A stretch of 64,000 bases of DNA from Sphingorhabdus sp. 109 (lineage in GTDB: Bacteria; Pseudomonadota; Alphaproteobacteria; Sphingomonadales; Sphingomonadaceae). A program made the position numbers and the translations under genes. Positions 7,653-15,775 of this stretch are shown in pieces (position 1 is the stretch's first letter; each line of letters begins with the position of its first letter). The stretch lies in contig NZ_LR732707.1 of the NCBI RefSeq assembly GCF_902506555.1, positions 2,627,290 to 2,691,289 of the forward strand. The letters run 5' to 3'. The notes beneath the pieces are model-generated. The model was not told where the DNA came from. It did no database searches and was given only the letters and a program-made list of their open reading frames with translations.

Positions 7653-9359
7653 TCACGCGCCCCGTATCAGCCGCCCCGGCCGCGCGCCTGTCGACTGGTC
7701 GAAGCGCCGGATGATCTCGCCGGATACGATGGTCGCATCATAGCCGGTGGCGCGCTGGTGCAGGCGTTGCCCGCCGGCCGGCAGATCGCGGACGATCTCC
7801 GGCAGATGCAATTGCAGCTTGTCGAGGTCGATCACATTGATATCCGCCTTTGCGCCAAGCTTGAGCAGGCCGCGCTGGTCCAGTCCGACCGCTTTGGCGG
7901 CCTTGTGCGACAGCATATGGATGGCTTCCGCCAGTTCAAAGCTCTCGGCTCCCGGATTGCGGACATATTGGGTCAGCAAATAGGTCGAGTAGCTGGCGTC
8001 ACAAATCGCGCCATAATGGGCACCACCGTCGCCAAGGCCGGGGATGCAGTACGGGTGGCTGAGCATTTCATGGGCGCTGGCCAGCGTACCATTTTCATAA
8101 TTGCCCAAAGCGGCGAGGAACAGGCCCTTGCCGTCGGTATCGAGCAGCCGGTCATAGGCGATCTCCTGCGGCGTGCAGCCCTTGGCCGCCGCCTGCCCGG
8201 CCATGCTCATCTCTTTTGGCGGCGCATAATCCGGCGGATTGTCGAGCGGGAACAGCCAGTTCCAGTCGCGGGCCAGTGCGTTGAACGGATGGCCGGGCTC
8301 GAATTCTTCGCTCAGCAGCGCCTCGCGCAAGTCCGGATCGTGCATCGCCGCAACCTGCTCCTCTATGGACAGGTCGGCAATCTTCGCCCAGCTCGGGCAG
8401 AGAATGAACGGATGGACGGTCAGCTCCAGCCCGGCGATCAGCCCGATCGGGCGCGGCATGATCTGGGCGGTGGCTTTGCCGCCATTCGCGTTGGTCGCCT
8501 CAATCATATCGAGAACCTTGCGCCAGCGCGGCGGGCCGTCATTGCCCGAGGCGAGCGTGAACGTCGCCGGCCGGCCGGAGCTTTCCACCACCCGCTCGAT
8601 CACCTGATATTCCTTGTCCCAGCCGACAAAGGCATCGAGCACGACCTGAAAGGTTCCCGTGCCGGCATCCTTCATGCCGCCGCAGATCGCTTCCAGCTCG
8701 GCGACGTCCGCTTCAAATGTCGGAATGGAGCCGCCGTCGGCGGTCTTGTGAATCGACAGCCGCGAGGTGGCAAAGCCGATCGCTCCGGCTTCCATCGCTT
8801 CCCGCGCCAATTTGCGCATCATCGCCAGATCATCATCATTGGCCGGTTCGCGGGACGCACCGCGCGCGCCCATGGCATATACGCGCAAGGGGGAATGCGG
8901 CAGATAGGCCGCAATATCGATATCGCGCTTGCCCTTCTCGACCACGTCGAGATATTCAGGAAAAGTCTCCCAGCTCCACGGCAGGCCGTCGGCCATGACC
9001 ACGCCGGGAATATCCTCGACGCCCTCCATCACATTGATCAGCATGTCGTGATCGTCCTTGCGGCACGGCGCGAAACCGACGCCGCAATTGCCCATGATCG
9101 CCGTGGTTACGCCGTGTGAAGACGACGGGCTGAGTTCTTCCGCCCAGATGCACTGGCCGTCATAATGGGTGTGGACATCGATAAAGCCGGGGGTGACGAT
9201 TTTGCCCGTCGCGTCGATTTCTTCGCGACCGGTTCCGGGCACCTGCCCGATTGCCGCGATCCTGCCGTCGCTGACCGCGATATCGCCGTTAAAGAGATCA
9301 CCGCCGCTGCCGTCGGCGATGGTGCCGCCGCGAATTACCAGATCATATATTTTGGTCAT
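7653..9359 (-). CDS. Amidohydrolase, D-aminoacylase / N-acyl-D-amino-acid deacylase type
   Basis: A 568-residue metal-dependent amidohydrolase. It opens with YDLVIRGGTIADGSGG, the small beta-sandwich of the family. It then has GKIVTPGFIDVHTHYDGQ (HxH metal site), GNCGVGFAPC (the cysteine ligand of D-aminoacylases), LGDGGAHYG (metal Asp region) and a C-terminal AKAVGLDQRGLLKLGAKADINV. Relatives hydrolyse N-acyl-D-amino acids, hydantoins or similar cyclic amides. The start at 9359 (MTKIYDL) fits the domain start. The open frame continues upstream but would run through the MAPEG gene. The MAPEG gene ends 8 bp upstream, so the two are likely one operon. Confidence 0.9.
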   Translation of the reverse strand: MTKIYDLVIRGGTIADGSGGDLFNGDIAVSDGRIAAIGQVPGTGREEIDATGKIVTPGFIDVHTHYDGQCIWAEELSPSSSHGVTTAIMGNCGVGFAPCRKDDHDMLINVMEGVEDIPGVVMADGLPWSWETFPEYLDVVEKGKRDIDIAAYLPHSPLRVYAMGARGASREPANDDDLAMMRKLAREAMEAGAIGFATSRLSIHKTADGGSIPTFEADVAELEAICGGMKDAGTGTFQVVLDAFVGWDKEYQVIERVVESSGRPATFTLASGNDGPPRWRKVLDMIEATNANGGKATAQIMPRPIGLIAGLELTVHPFILCPSWAKIADLSIEEQVAAMHDPDLREALLSEEFEPGHPFNALARDWNWLFPLDNPPDYAPPKEMSMAGQAAAKGCTPQEIAYDRLLDTDGKGLFLAALGNYENGTLASAHEMLSHPYCIPGLGDGGAHYGAICDASYSTYLLTQYVRNPGAESFELAEAIHMLSHKAAKAVGLDQRGLLKLGAKADINVIDLDKLQLHLPEIVRDLPAGGQRLHQRATGYDATIVSGEIIRRFDQSTGARPGRLIRGA

Positions 9360-9367
9360 GTTTAAAT

Positions 9368-9766
9368 TCACCCTCTCACAAGCTGAACGATGCCACCGAT
9401 CAAGGTGCCAAGTACGAATATATAGATGGGCGGCATGCTGGCGTAGAGCCACAGCAACCGTTTTTCCGGCGCCCTGTGATAGCCCAGCGCATAGCCGACT
9501 CGCATGAACGGCCAGATCAATCCGATAGCCGCCGCCCAATAGGGGCTGACGACATAAGCGAACAGCCACAGGCCGGGCAGAAACAGCACCAGATGTTCCA
9601 GCGTGTTCTGATGTGCGCGGACATGGCGCTCATATTCGGGGGGGCCGCTATGCGATGGCGGCACGATCTTGAACCGGCCGCGCGCCAGGCCGGCCATCAG
9701 CAAAGTGAAATAATAAGCGAGCAAAGCCAAGGCGCTGACAGTCGCCACATAAATATACGGGTCCAT
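9368..9766 (-). CDS. MAPEG family membrane protein
   Basis: A 132-residue protein with four hydrophobic helices. ERHVRAHQNTLEHLVLFLPGLW is the signature of the MAPEG family (membrane-associated eicosanoid/glutathione enzymes), with the E-R-Q-N-E residues in the expected spacing. Bacterial members are mostly uncharacterised, and some conjugate glutathione to lipophilic compounds. It is the first gene of the minus-strand operon running to the HDAC-like gene. Confidence 0.88.
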   Translation of the reverse strand: MDPYIYVATVSALALLAYYFTLLMAGLARGRFKIVPPSHSGPPEYERHVRAHQNTLEHLVLFLPGLWLFAYVVSPYWAAAIGLIWPFMRVGYALGYHRAPEKRLLWLYASMPPIYIFVLGTLIGGIVQLVRG

Positions 9767-10123
9767 TATGCCCTAATCCCCATCCCTTTTTCAGACTGTC
9801 CTGAACGATCGGGTCGAGCCTGGCCATAGTGCATTTCGATAAGAAACGGCTGCCGGGGAGAGTTCGCGAACCACCTTCTTGCGGCACAGTCTCGTCTGTG
9901 GCGGTTGGTGAGCTTGATTCCGGTCGATTGGGCAGCAATGCCAAACCAAATATTGGGAATATTCCCCACTACTCGGTATCTATCAAGTTTTCCTTTCGGG
10001 ATTCATTGATCTAAGATCTTGAAATATTTCAATATTTTGAAACTGGCACGCCCCGTGCAAAGCTGTTGGCATCTTCGCTAACAACCCGTTTCGAAGGCCT
10101 GAATTTAAGAAAAGGAATGAAAA
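9767..10123. other. Gene-free divergent intergenic region
   Basis: 357 bp between the divergent MAPEG gene and the first 40-residue peptide gene. No convincing gene is seen. The right part is AT-rich with repeated GAAATATTTC / caatattttgaaa elements just upstream of a sigma-54-type promoter (10044-10059). Those elements could be upstream activator sites, but this is inference. Confidence 0.5.
10044..10059 (+). promoter_or_regulatory. Sigma-54 (RpoN) -24/-12 promoter
   Basis: TGGCACGCCCCGTGCA matches the consensus TGGCACR-N4-TTGCA. The invariant GG (10045-10046) and GC (10057-10058) stand at the required spacing. It lies 65 bp upstream of the ATG of the first 40-residue peptide. An AT-rich imperfect palindrome (GAAATATTTC, around 10021-10030) lies just upstream. 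RpoN itself is encoded at 28603-30108. Confidence 0.8.
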
Positions 10124-10246
10124 ATGTTGAACGTAAATATCCAGAACCACGTCGTCGCCGCCGTTGCCGCTCTTTTCTCCGCTGCTGTCCTGGTTTCCGC
10201 CAGCGTTGGTCCTGCGGTTCAGAGTAGCGCTGCCCTGATCGCATAA
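10124..10246 (+). CDS. 40-residue hydrophobic peptide, first of a tandem pair
   Basis: An ORF of 40 codons starting at ATG 10124, preceded by AAAGGAATG (Shine-Dalgarno AGGAA, about 8 nt spacing). The peptide begins MLNVNIQNHVV and has one hydrophobic stretch (AAVAALFSAAVLVSASVG) ending PAVQSSAALIA. This could be a membrane segment or a signal peptide with cleavage near its end. The next gene has the same length and a matching core (FAALVCSAISVISSIGPA), so the two are paralogues. A sigma-54 promoter sits 65 bp upstream. No known family is recognised. Confidence 0.7.
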   Translation: MLNVNIQNHVVAAVAALFSAAVLVSASVGPAVQSSAALIA

Positions 10247-10272
10247 ATCCCGCCCACCGGAAGGAACAAAAC

Positions 10273-10395
10273 ATGCCCCGCTTCACATTTCGTCAGGAAA
10301 TCGCCGTCGGTTTCGCCGCTCTTGTCTGTTCGGCCATATCCGTGATCAGTTCCATTGGTCCCGCGACAAATGGCAGCCTTTCGACTTTCATCTGA
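10273..10395 (+). CDS. 40-residue hydrophobic peptide, second of a tandem pair
   Basis: An ORF of 40 codons from ATG 10273, with GGAAGGAAC upstream as ribosome-binding site. It starts MPRFTFRQEIAVGFAALVC and ends SSIGPATNGSLSTFI. The aligned core with the preceding peptide is xAALxxSAxxxxSxxGPA, and both are exactly 40 residues. It is probably co-transcribed with the first peptide from the sigma-54 promoter at 10044. It is convergent with the phosphomannomutase gene 43 bp downstream. No function can be assigned; the pair could be stress-linked membrane peptides or signal-peptide-bearing secreted peptides. Confidence 0.68.
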   Translation: MPRFTFRQEIAVGFAALVCSAISVISSIGPATNGSLSTFI

Positions 10396-10438
10396 TAGCC
10401 GCAGGCCGGTGACAATCACGCGAGGGAGCAAACGGAAG

Positions 10439-11854
10439 TCAGTGTCCGACGCTTTCCCCGCGCTCCAGCCCCGACAAGGCCAGCTGTTCGTCAATCTGTG
10501 CCATCAACCGGTCGAGCCCGTCCTGTGATTTGGCTTCGGCCCGGGCGACCAGCACATCCTGGGTATTGCTTGCCCGCAGCAGCCACCAGCCGTCGTCGGT
10601 ATTGACCCGCGCGCCGTCGGTGTCGTTGACATCGGCGCGGCTGGCCGAAAGCCGCTCCAAAATTTCGTCGATCACCGCGAACTTGCGACTCTCGTCGACC
10701 TGAAAGCGCATTTCCGGCGTGTTGATCATATCCACCATATCGCTGCGCAGTTGCGTCACGCTCTTGCCGATGTTGGTTGCCGCCTGAATCAGCCGGATCG
10801 CGGCATAAGGCGCGTCGTCGAAACCGTAATAATCATGCTTGAAAAAAACATGGCCGCTCATTTCGCCGGCTAGAGGCGAACCGGTTTCCTTCATCTTCGA
10901 CTTGATCAGGCTGTGGCCGGTTTTCCACATCAATGGCTTGCCACCGCATTCCGAGATCCGGTCATAGAGTGCCTGCGAGGCCTTGACGTCCGCAATGATC
11001 GTCGCGCCGGGTTCGCTCTTCAGCACATCCTCGGCATAGATTTGCAGCAACTGGTCGCCCCAGATCACCCGACCCTCGCCGTCGATCGCGCCAATGCGGT
11101 CGCCGTCGCCGTCAAAGGCCACGCCAAAGTCGAGGCCTTTCTCCGCAACCAGTGCCTTCAGGTCGGCGAGATTCTTTTCCTCGGTCGGATCGGGATGATG
11201 GTTGGGGAAGGACCCGTCGACATCGGTGAAGAGCAGATGATGCTCGCCGGCGCCGCGATCGCCGAGCAGTTTCGTCAGCTTCTCGATCACCGGTCCGGCA
11301 GCGCCGTTACCGCAATCCCATCCGACCTTGAACGCACCGCCGGTGAAATTCTTCAGCAGGCGTTCGACATATTCGTCCTCGATATCGATCCGCTCCAACG
11401 TACCCGTTCCGCTGTCCCAGTCTCCGCTGGCTGCCATCGTGCCCAGTCCCAGAATGTCGGCGCCGAAAAAGGGGCGGCCCTGAAACACCATTTTAAAGCC
11501 GTTATAATTGGCCGGATTGTGACTTCCGGTAATCATTATGCCGCCCTGGACCGTTTTCAGTACAGATTCGGCATAATAAAGCATCGGAGTGGGGCCCATT
11601 CCGACAGAAATGGCATTGATTCCGGCATCATTGAGGCCGCGGACAAGAGCCTCTTCCAACATCGGCGAACTGTCGCGACCATCAAATCCGGTTGCCACCG
11701 CCGTCCCGCCATCGCGCGCGATCAGGGTTCCGAAACCCCGGCCTATCGCATAGGCATCCTCCGCTCCCAGCGTCTCGCCGATAATGCCGCGAATATCATA
11801 TTCGCGCAGGGAAGTGGGATGGAATTGATGGGATGTCGGAGCGGTCATGGTCAT
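10439..11854 (-). CDS. pgmG: Phosphomannomutase / phosphoglucomutase
   Basis: A 471-residue alpha-D-phosphohexomutase. GGIMITGSHNPANYNGFKM contains the phosphoserine active-site loop, FDGDGDRIGAIDGEG is the magnesium-binding loop, GEMSGHVFFK is the sugar-binding loop, and RASNTQDVLVARAEA is the phosphate-binding loop near the C-terminus. Such enzymes interconvert mannose- or glucose-6-phosphate with the 1-phosphates that feed exopolysaccharide and LPS sugars. The Sphingomonas PgmG enzyme is dual-specific. The gene follows the J-domain gene on the minus strand with an 84 bp gap. Confidence 0.93.
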   Translation of the reverse strand: MTMTAPTSHQFHPTSLREYDIRGIIGETLGAEDAYAIGRGFGTLIARDGGTAVATGFDGRDSSPMLEEALVRGLNDAGINAISVGMGPTPMLYYAESVLKTVQGGIMITGSHNPANYNGFKMVFQGRPFFGADILGLGTMAASGDWDSGTGTLERIDIEDEYVERLLKNFTGGAFKVGWDCGNGAAGPVIEKLTKLLGDRGAGEHHLLFTDVDGSFPNHHPDPTEEKNLADLKALVAEKGLDFGVAFDGDGDRIGAIDGEGRVIWGDQLLQIYAEDVLKSEPGATIIADVKASQALYDRISECGGKPLMWKTGHSLIKSKMKETGSPLAGEMSGHVFFKHDYYGFDDAPYAAIRLIQAATNIGKSVTQLRSDMVDMINTPEMRFQVDESRKFAVIDEILERLSASRADVNDTDGARVNTDDGWWLLRASNTQDVLVARAEAKSQDGLDRLMAQIDEQLALSGLERGESVGH

Positions 11855-11938
11855 CGCCTTGATTGGTTGGACTGGCCTTTGTTTCTAAGGCGCAGTTTCC
11901 TGAAAATCCAGCGATAGTGACAAAATGTGACGGGTGGG

Positions 11939-12373
11939 CTACCGGCGCGAAGATGCTTCCAATTCTTCCAATAATATGTCGCGCGCCCGGTTGATCATCT
12001 TGGCCAGCTGCTCGTCCCCGCCATTGTCGGGATGATGTTCGGCCAGCCGTTCTTTCCAGGCTGCTTTGATCTCGACAAAGCCCGCCTCATCGCTGACGCC
12101 CAGTAGAGACCGCGCCCGGTCCAGCTCGAAATTGCGCGGCTTGCGCTTCGGCTCTTCCGCATCACGTGCCGGGATCAAGATCCGCCAGCCGCTCAGAAAC
12201 GCCGCACCGGCGAGCATCGCGCCGCCCATGATCCAGCTGCCGCCGCGCAGGAAATTCGCGCCCAGCAACGCGACCACGAGCGCCAGCCATTGGTTGGCGG
12301 TCATCGTCTTGGCTTTGCCCGAAAGCACCAGCCAGGCCAGAATCGCGCCGCCAAAGATCAGCAACGGCGTCAT
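11939..12373 (-). CDS. Membrane-anchored J-domain (DnaJ-like) protein
   Basis: A 144-residue protein with N-terminal hydrophobic helices (LLIFGGAILAWLVLSG and a following pair) and a C-terminal J domain. AGFVEIKAAWKERLAEHHPDN carries the HPD tripeptide that stimulates Hsp70 ATPase, followed by LAKMINRARDILLEEL. It resembles DjlA/DjlC-type membrane co-chaperones of sphingomonads. The gene starts 3 bp after mipZ on the same strand, so the two are probably co-transcribed. Confidence 0.85.
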   Translation of the reverse strand: MTPLLIFGGAILAWLVLSGKAKTMTANQWLALVVALLGANFLRGGSWIMGGAMLAGAAFLSGWRILIPARDAEEPKRKPRNFELDRARSLLGVSDEAGFVEIKAAWKERLAEHHPDNGGDEQLAKMINRARDILLEELEASSRR

Positions 12374-12376
12374 CCG

Positions 12377-13213
12377 TCAGGCCACCAGCTTGGGTTTCGA
12401 ACGGGTTGCCGCTGTGTCGGCGGCGATCTGATCCGCGGTCTGCGGCAGTGCCAGATGCTTGATGAGTTCGCGCAATTCCTGGCGCGCGGCCAGATGACTG
12501 GTGGCAAGCCGGCCGAGATATTTCTTGTCGAGCATGGTCAGGCCGGCCGGAAAAAGCTCGCGGTAGATCACCCGCTCGCTGAGGCCGGGAATGATGCGAA
12601 AGCCGACTCTCTGCGACAATTCGCCGAGTGCCGCGACGATTCTTTTCATATTATGCGCTTCGACATATTGCGTCCGGTTGCGCAGCAATACCCAGTCGAT
12701 TGTCGTGCCGTCCGCCTTGGCCCGCGCCTTGCGTGCATCCCAGATCAGTTCCGCATAAAAGCTGAGCTTGCGGACCTTGTAGGTTTCCGGATCGACCTGT
12801 CCGATCAGGTCAAAATCGACAAAGCTGTCGTTGATCGGGGTGACCAGCGTATTGGCTCTTGTCGCTACGAAACGGGCGAACTTGTCATCGCGACCCGGCG
12901 TGTCGAACAGGAGAAAATCGACATTTTCCGCCATTTGTGCGATCATCTGCTCGAGGCGGGCCAGATTGTCCTCCTCGAACACCTCATAAAAGGGGCGCGG
13001 GATATCGATGTTCAGGCGCTGCATCGTCGCGTCCCGATTTTCCAGATAGCGATAGGATGTTCGCTGACGCGGATCGAGATCGATGATCCCGACCTTATGT
13101 CCCTGATAGGCCAGGGCAACGGCGACATGGACTGCGGTGGTCGACTTCCCGGTCCCGCCCTTTTCGTTGGCGAAGACAATATGATACGCACTGCTGGTCA
13201 CGGTCTGATCCAT
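12377..13213 (-). CDS. mipZ: MipZ-like division-plane ATPase (ParA family)
   Basis: A 278-residue ParA/MinD-family ATPase. VFANEKGGTGKSTTAVHVA is the deviant Walker A, IIDLDPRQRTSYRYLENR the switch region, and FLLFDTPGRDDKFAR the Walker B. In Alphaproteobacteria MipZ binds ParB near the origin and forms a polar gradient that inhibits FtsZ, placing the ring at midcell. The start at 13213 (MDQTVTSSAYHIVF) has GGGGGT directly upstream. The frame stays open further upstream, but this overlaps the divergent panC gene. The 90 bp to panC must hold both promoters. Confidence 0.92.
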   Translation of the reverse strand: MDQTVTSSAYHIVFANEKGGTGKSTTAVHVAVALAYQGHKVGIIDLDPRQRTSYRYLENRDATMQRLNIDIPRPFYEVFEEDNLARLEQMIAQMAENVDFLLFDTPGRDDKFARFVATRANTLVTPINDSFVDFDLIGQVDPETYKVRKLSFYAELIWDARKARAKADGTTIDWVLLRNRTQYVEAHNMKRIVAALGELSQRVGFRIIPGLSERVIYRELFPAGLTMLDKKYLGRLATSHLAARQELRELIKHLALPQTADQIAADTAATRSKPKLVA

Positions 13214-13303
13214 ACCCCCTGTTGTTGGCCCTTGCGAACGATGAATTACCGTCCCATAGCCTACACGAGCCTGACTGAAAAATCTAAACGCAAAGAAATT
13301 TCC

Positions 13304-14143
13304 ATGCAAATTGTTCGACAGCTTGACCCGCTGCGGGACGCTTTGGCGGCGTTTCGCAAAACCGGAACCAGGATCGGGCTGGTCCCGACCATGGGCGCTC
13401 TGCACGCCGGGCATATGCGGCTGGTGGAAACGGCGATGGAGCAATGTGACACGGTGGTCGCGTCAATCTTCGTCAATCCGACCCAGTTCGGCGAGGGCGA
13501 AGATCTGGACGCCTATCCGCGTCAGGAAGCCGCCGATGCGGCTCTGCTGGAGGCTGCGGGGGTAAAGCTGCTGTGGGCGCCCACGGCCGATCAGGTCTAT
13601 CCGGACGGTTATGCCACCCATGTCAGTGTCGGCGGTATCAGCGATGGTTTATGCGGTGCAGCGCGTCCGGGCCATTTTGACGGTGTCGCCACTGTGGTGG
13701 CAAAACTGTTCAACCAGGTCCGCCCCGATGCCGCTTATTTCGGAGAGAAAGACTATCAACAGCTTGCCGTGATCCGCCGGATGGCGCGCGATCTGGATTT
13801 CACCCATGATATTGTCGGCGTGCCGACCGTCCGTGATCCCGACGGGCTGGCCCTGTCCTCGCGCAACGCCTATCTGACCGAAGAGCAGAGAGCCAATGCG
13901 GTGGCCCTGCCCGATGCCATGCGGGAAGCGGCCAATGCGATCGCGGCGGGCGGCAATATCGCCGATATATTGGAGGGTGCGAAGGCCAGAATACGCGCTT
14001 CCGGCTTTCACAAAATAGATTATTTCGAGCTTCGCGATGCCAATCGGCTGACAATTCTCGATATTTTTAGCAAACCCGCCCGTCTTTTCGCCGCCGCCCA
14101 TATCGGCAGGACGCGGTTGATCGACAATATCCCTGTTTCCTAG
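13304..14143 (+). CDS. panC: Pantothenate synthetase
   Basis: A 279-residue enzyme that joins pantoate and beta-alanine with ATP, the last step of pantothenate (vitamin B5) synthesis in the cytosol. VPTMGALHAGHMRLV carries the HxGH nucleotide-binding motif, SIFVNPTQFGEGEDLDAYPR is diagnostic, FGEKDYQQLAVIRRM binds pantoate, and GLALSSRNAYL is the KMSKS-like loop. Length is normal. The ATG at 13304 matches the domain start; the frame open upstream belongs to the antisense of mipZ. panB is not nearby. Confidence 0.95.
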   Translation: MQIVRQLDPLRDALAAFRKTGTRIGLVPTMGALHAGHMRLVETAMEQCDTVVASIFVNPTQFGEGEDLDAYPRQEAADAALLEAAGVKLLWAPTADQVYPDGYATHVSVGGISDGLCGAARPGHFDGVATVVAKLFNQVRPDAAYFGEKDYQQLAVIRRMARDLDFTHDIVGVPTVRDPDGLALSSRNAYLTEEQRANAVALPDAMREAANAIAAGGNIADILEGAKARIRASGFHKIDYFELRDANRLTILDIFSKPARLFAAAHIGRTRLIDNIPVS

Positions 14144-14316
14144 GCTTGCAGCGCCGTCCGGTTAACCAAATAAATCGGTAAAACTCGCTGATTTCGCGGG
14201 CTTTTGACGCAGTAAAACCGGATTGTTGCGATTCGCGTTAACCATTTCTTTAGGACATTGCGGTGAAAGTTGGCCTGTCGCCAGGAAATGCGGCAACAGG
14301 AACAGGGACTGACGAT

Positions 14317-14613
14317 ATGGGCAACAGCATGAAAAGCGCGGCCTTTCTGATAGAAAGCCGCCTCGCCGAGGCATCGCATGGTAGCAGCAACGCATATTTT
14401 GATCTGGGGGTGATCTATTCCACCGGTTCGGATGGCGTCGAGGTCGATTTGATCGAAGCGCACAAATGGTTCAACCTGGCGGCATTGTCCGGCCATGACG
14501 AAAGCAAGATCTGTCGCGCAGAAATCTCGCTTGATATGACAGCGCGGGAAATTGCCGAAGCGCAGCGGGAAGCGCGCAGTTGGCTGCAGGAATGCTCGCG
14601 CCGCGCAGCCTGA
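14317..14613 (+). CDS. Small Sel1-repeat protein
   Basis: A 98-residue protein with a Sel1-like (TPR-type) helical repeat. YFDLGVIYSTGSDGVEVDL leads into IEAHKWFNLAALSGHDES, then SLDMTAREIAEAQREARSWL. Sel1 repeats usually mediate protein contacts. The ATG at 14317 (MGNSMKSA) has AGGAACAGGGACT upstream. A GTG at 14263 would add 18 residues without domain content. Its 3' end is 2 bp from the convergent FemAB-like gene. The partner is unknown. Confidence 0.75.
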   Translation: MGNSMKSAAFLIESRLAEASHGSSNAYFDLGVIYSTGSDGVEVDLIEAHKWFNLAALSGHDESKICRAEISLDMTAREIAEAQREARSWLQECSRRAA

Positions 14614-14615
14614 CG

Positions 14616-15770
14616 CTAGCCGGTTTTCTTGAATGGCCCCATTTCGGCCAGAAATTCGATATCGGCAGCAACCGCCTGCCGCTCGCGTTCGAGATAGTCT
14701 GCAATTGCCGAACGAAATCCCGGATCGACGATATAATGAGCTGACCAAGTCGGCACCGGCTGATAGCCCCGCGCCAGCTTGTGGTTGCCCTGCGCTCCGG
14801 CCTCGACCGTTTTCAGTCCGCGTGCGATCGCCGCATCGATTGCCTGATAATAGCAAATCTCGAAATGCAGGAACGGGATGTTGCGCGTGCAGCCCCAATA
14901 GCGTCCGTATAGTGTGTCTTCACCAATGACATTGAGAGCCCCCGCCACCGGAACGCCCTCCTGCATTGCAAATATCAGCAGCAGCTTCTCACCCATCTTC
15001 TGCTGCAGCAGGTCAAAGGCTTCGCGGGTCAGATAGGGCTGCCCCCATTTGCGCATCCCGGTATCCTGATAAAATTCCCAGAAATAGTCCCAGTGATGCG
15101 GCTGGATTTCGTCTCCTGACAGATGGGCTATGTCCACTTCTTCCTGGGCCTTGGCTCGTTCCCGGCGGATCGCCTTGCGTTTCCGGGAAGACAATGCGTC
15201 TAGAAAGTTATCGAAGCTCTGATAGCCGTCATTGCGCCAGTGGAACTGGCTGTCGGTCCGGATCATCCACCCGGCTTCGCAAAAATAGCCGAGCTGGTCC
15301 TCGCTGACAAAAGTCGCATGAACCGAAGAAATTCCGTTATTTTCTGCCAGCTGCTCGGCCGCCCGCAACAGCGGCACCGCGAGGGATTGGTCACGCAACA
15401 GCAGGCGCGGGCCTGGCACCGGCGAAAAAGGCGCGGCGATCTGGATCTTGGGATAATATTGGCCGCCGGCATTTTCATAGGCATGGGCCCATTGCTGGTC
15501 GAAAATATACTCGCCCTGGCTGTGCGACTTGAGATAGCCGGGCAGGCAGGCGGCGATTTCTCCTGCAGCATCCTCGATGACGATGGGCAGCGGTTTCCAG
15601 CCGGTACCCGGGCCGACGCTTCCCGATTCTTCCATTGCGGACAGAAATGCGTGCGAGACAAAAGGATTGGCGGATCCTGCGCAGGCATCCCACTGGTCAG
15701 CCGGCAGGCTGGCGATATCGCCGGCAGCACGTGCGAAAATTTCGCTGGCGGTGGGTGGCGTGACGGGCAT
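14616..15770 (-). CDS. FemAB / GNAT-like acyltransferase (COG3146)
   Basis: A 384-residue protein of the DUF482/COG3146 family, a GNAT-fold group annotated as 'peptidogalycan biosynthesis'. Typical segments are WDACAGSANPFVSHAFL at the N-terminus, RDQSLAVPLLRAAEQLAE in the middle, KRKAIRRERAKAQEEV and GRYWGCTRNIPFLHFEICYYQ, and finally EAGAQGNHKLARGY. No biochemical role is firmly known. It is the last gene of a five-gene minus-strand operon (DUF3572, HAD, RidA, GDPD, this gene), 5 bp after the GDPD gene. Confidence 0.85.
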   Translation of the reverse strand: MPVTPPTASEIFARAAGDIASLPADQWDACAGSANPFVSHAFLSAMEESGSVGPGTGWKPLPIVIEDAAGEIAACLPGYLKSHSQGEYIFDQQWAHAYENAGGQYYPKIQIAAPFSPVPGPRLLLRDQSLAVPLLRAAEQLAENNGISSVHATFVSEDQLGYFCEAGWMIRTDSQFHWRNDGYQSFDNFLDALSSRKRKAIRRERAKAQEEVDIAHLSGDEIQPHHWDYFWEFYQDTGMRKWGQPYLTREAFDLLQQKMGEKLLLIFAMQEGVPVAGALNVIGEDTLYGRYWGCTRNIPFLHFEICYYQAIDAAIARGLKTVEAGAQGNHKLARGYQPVPTWSAHYIVDPGFRSAIADYLERERQAVAADIEFLAEMGPFKKTG

Positions 15771-15775
15771 GCTGT

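Noticed and set aside
10029-10286. Minus-strand open frame opposite the 40-residue peptides
   Set aside because: Antisense frame covering the sigma-54 promoter; no domain or ribosome-binding site.
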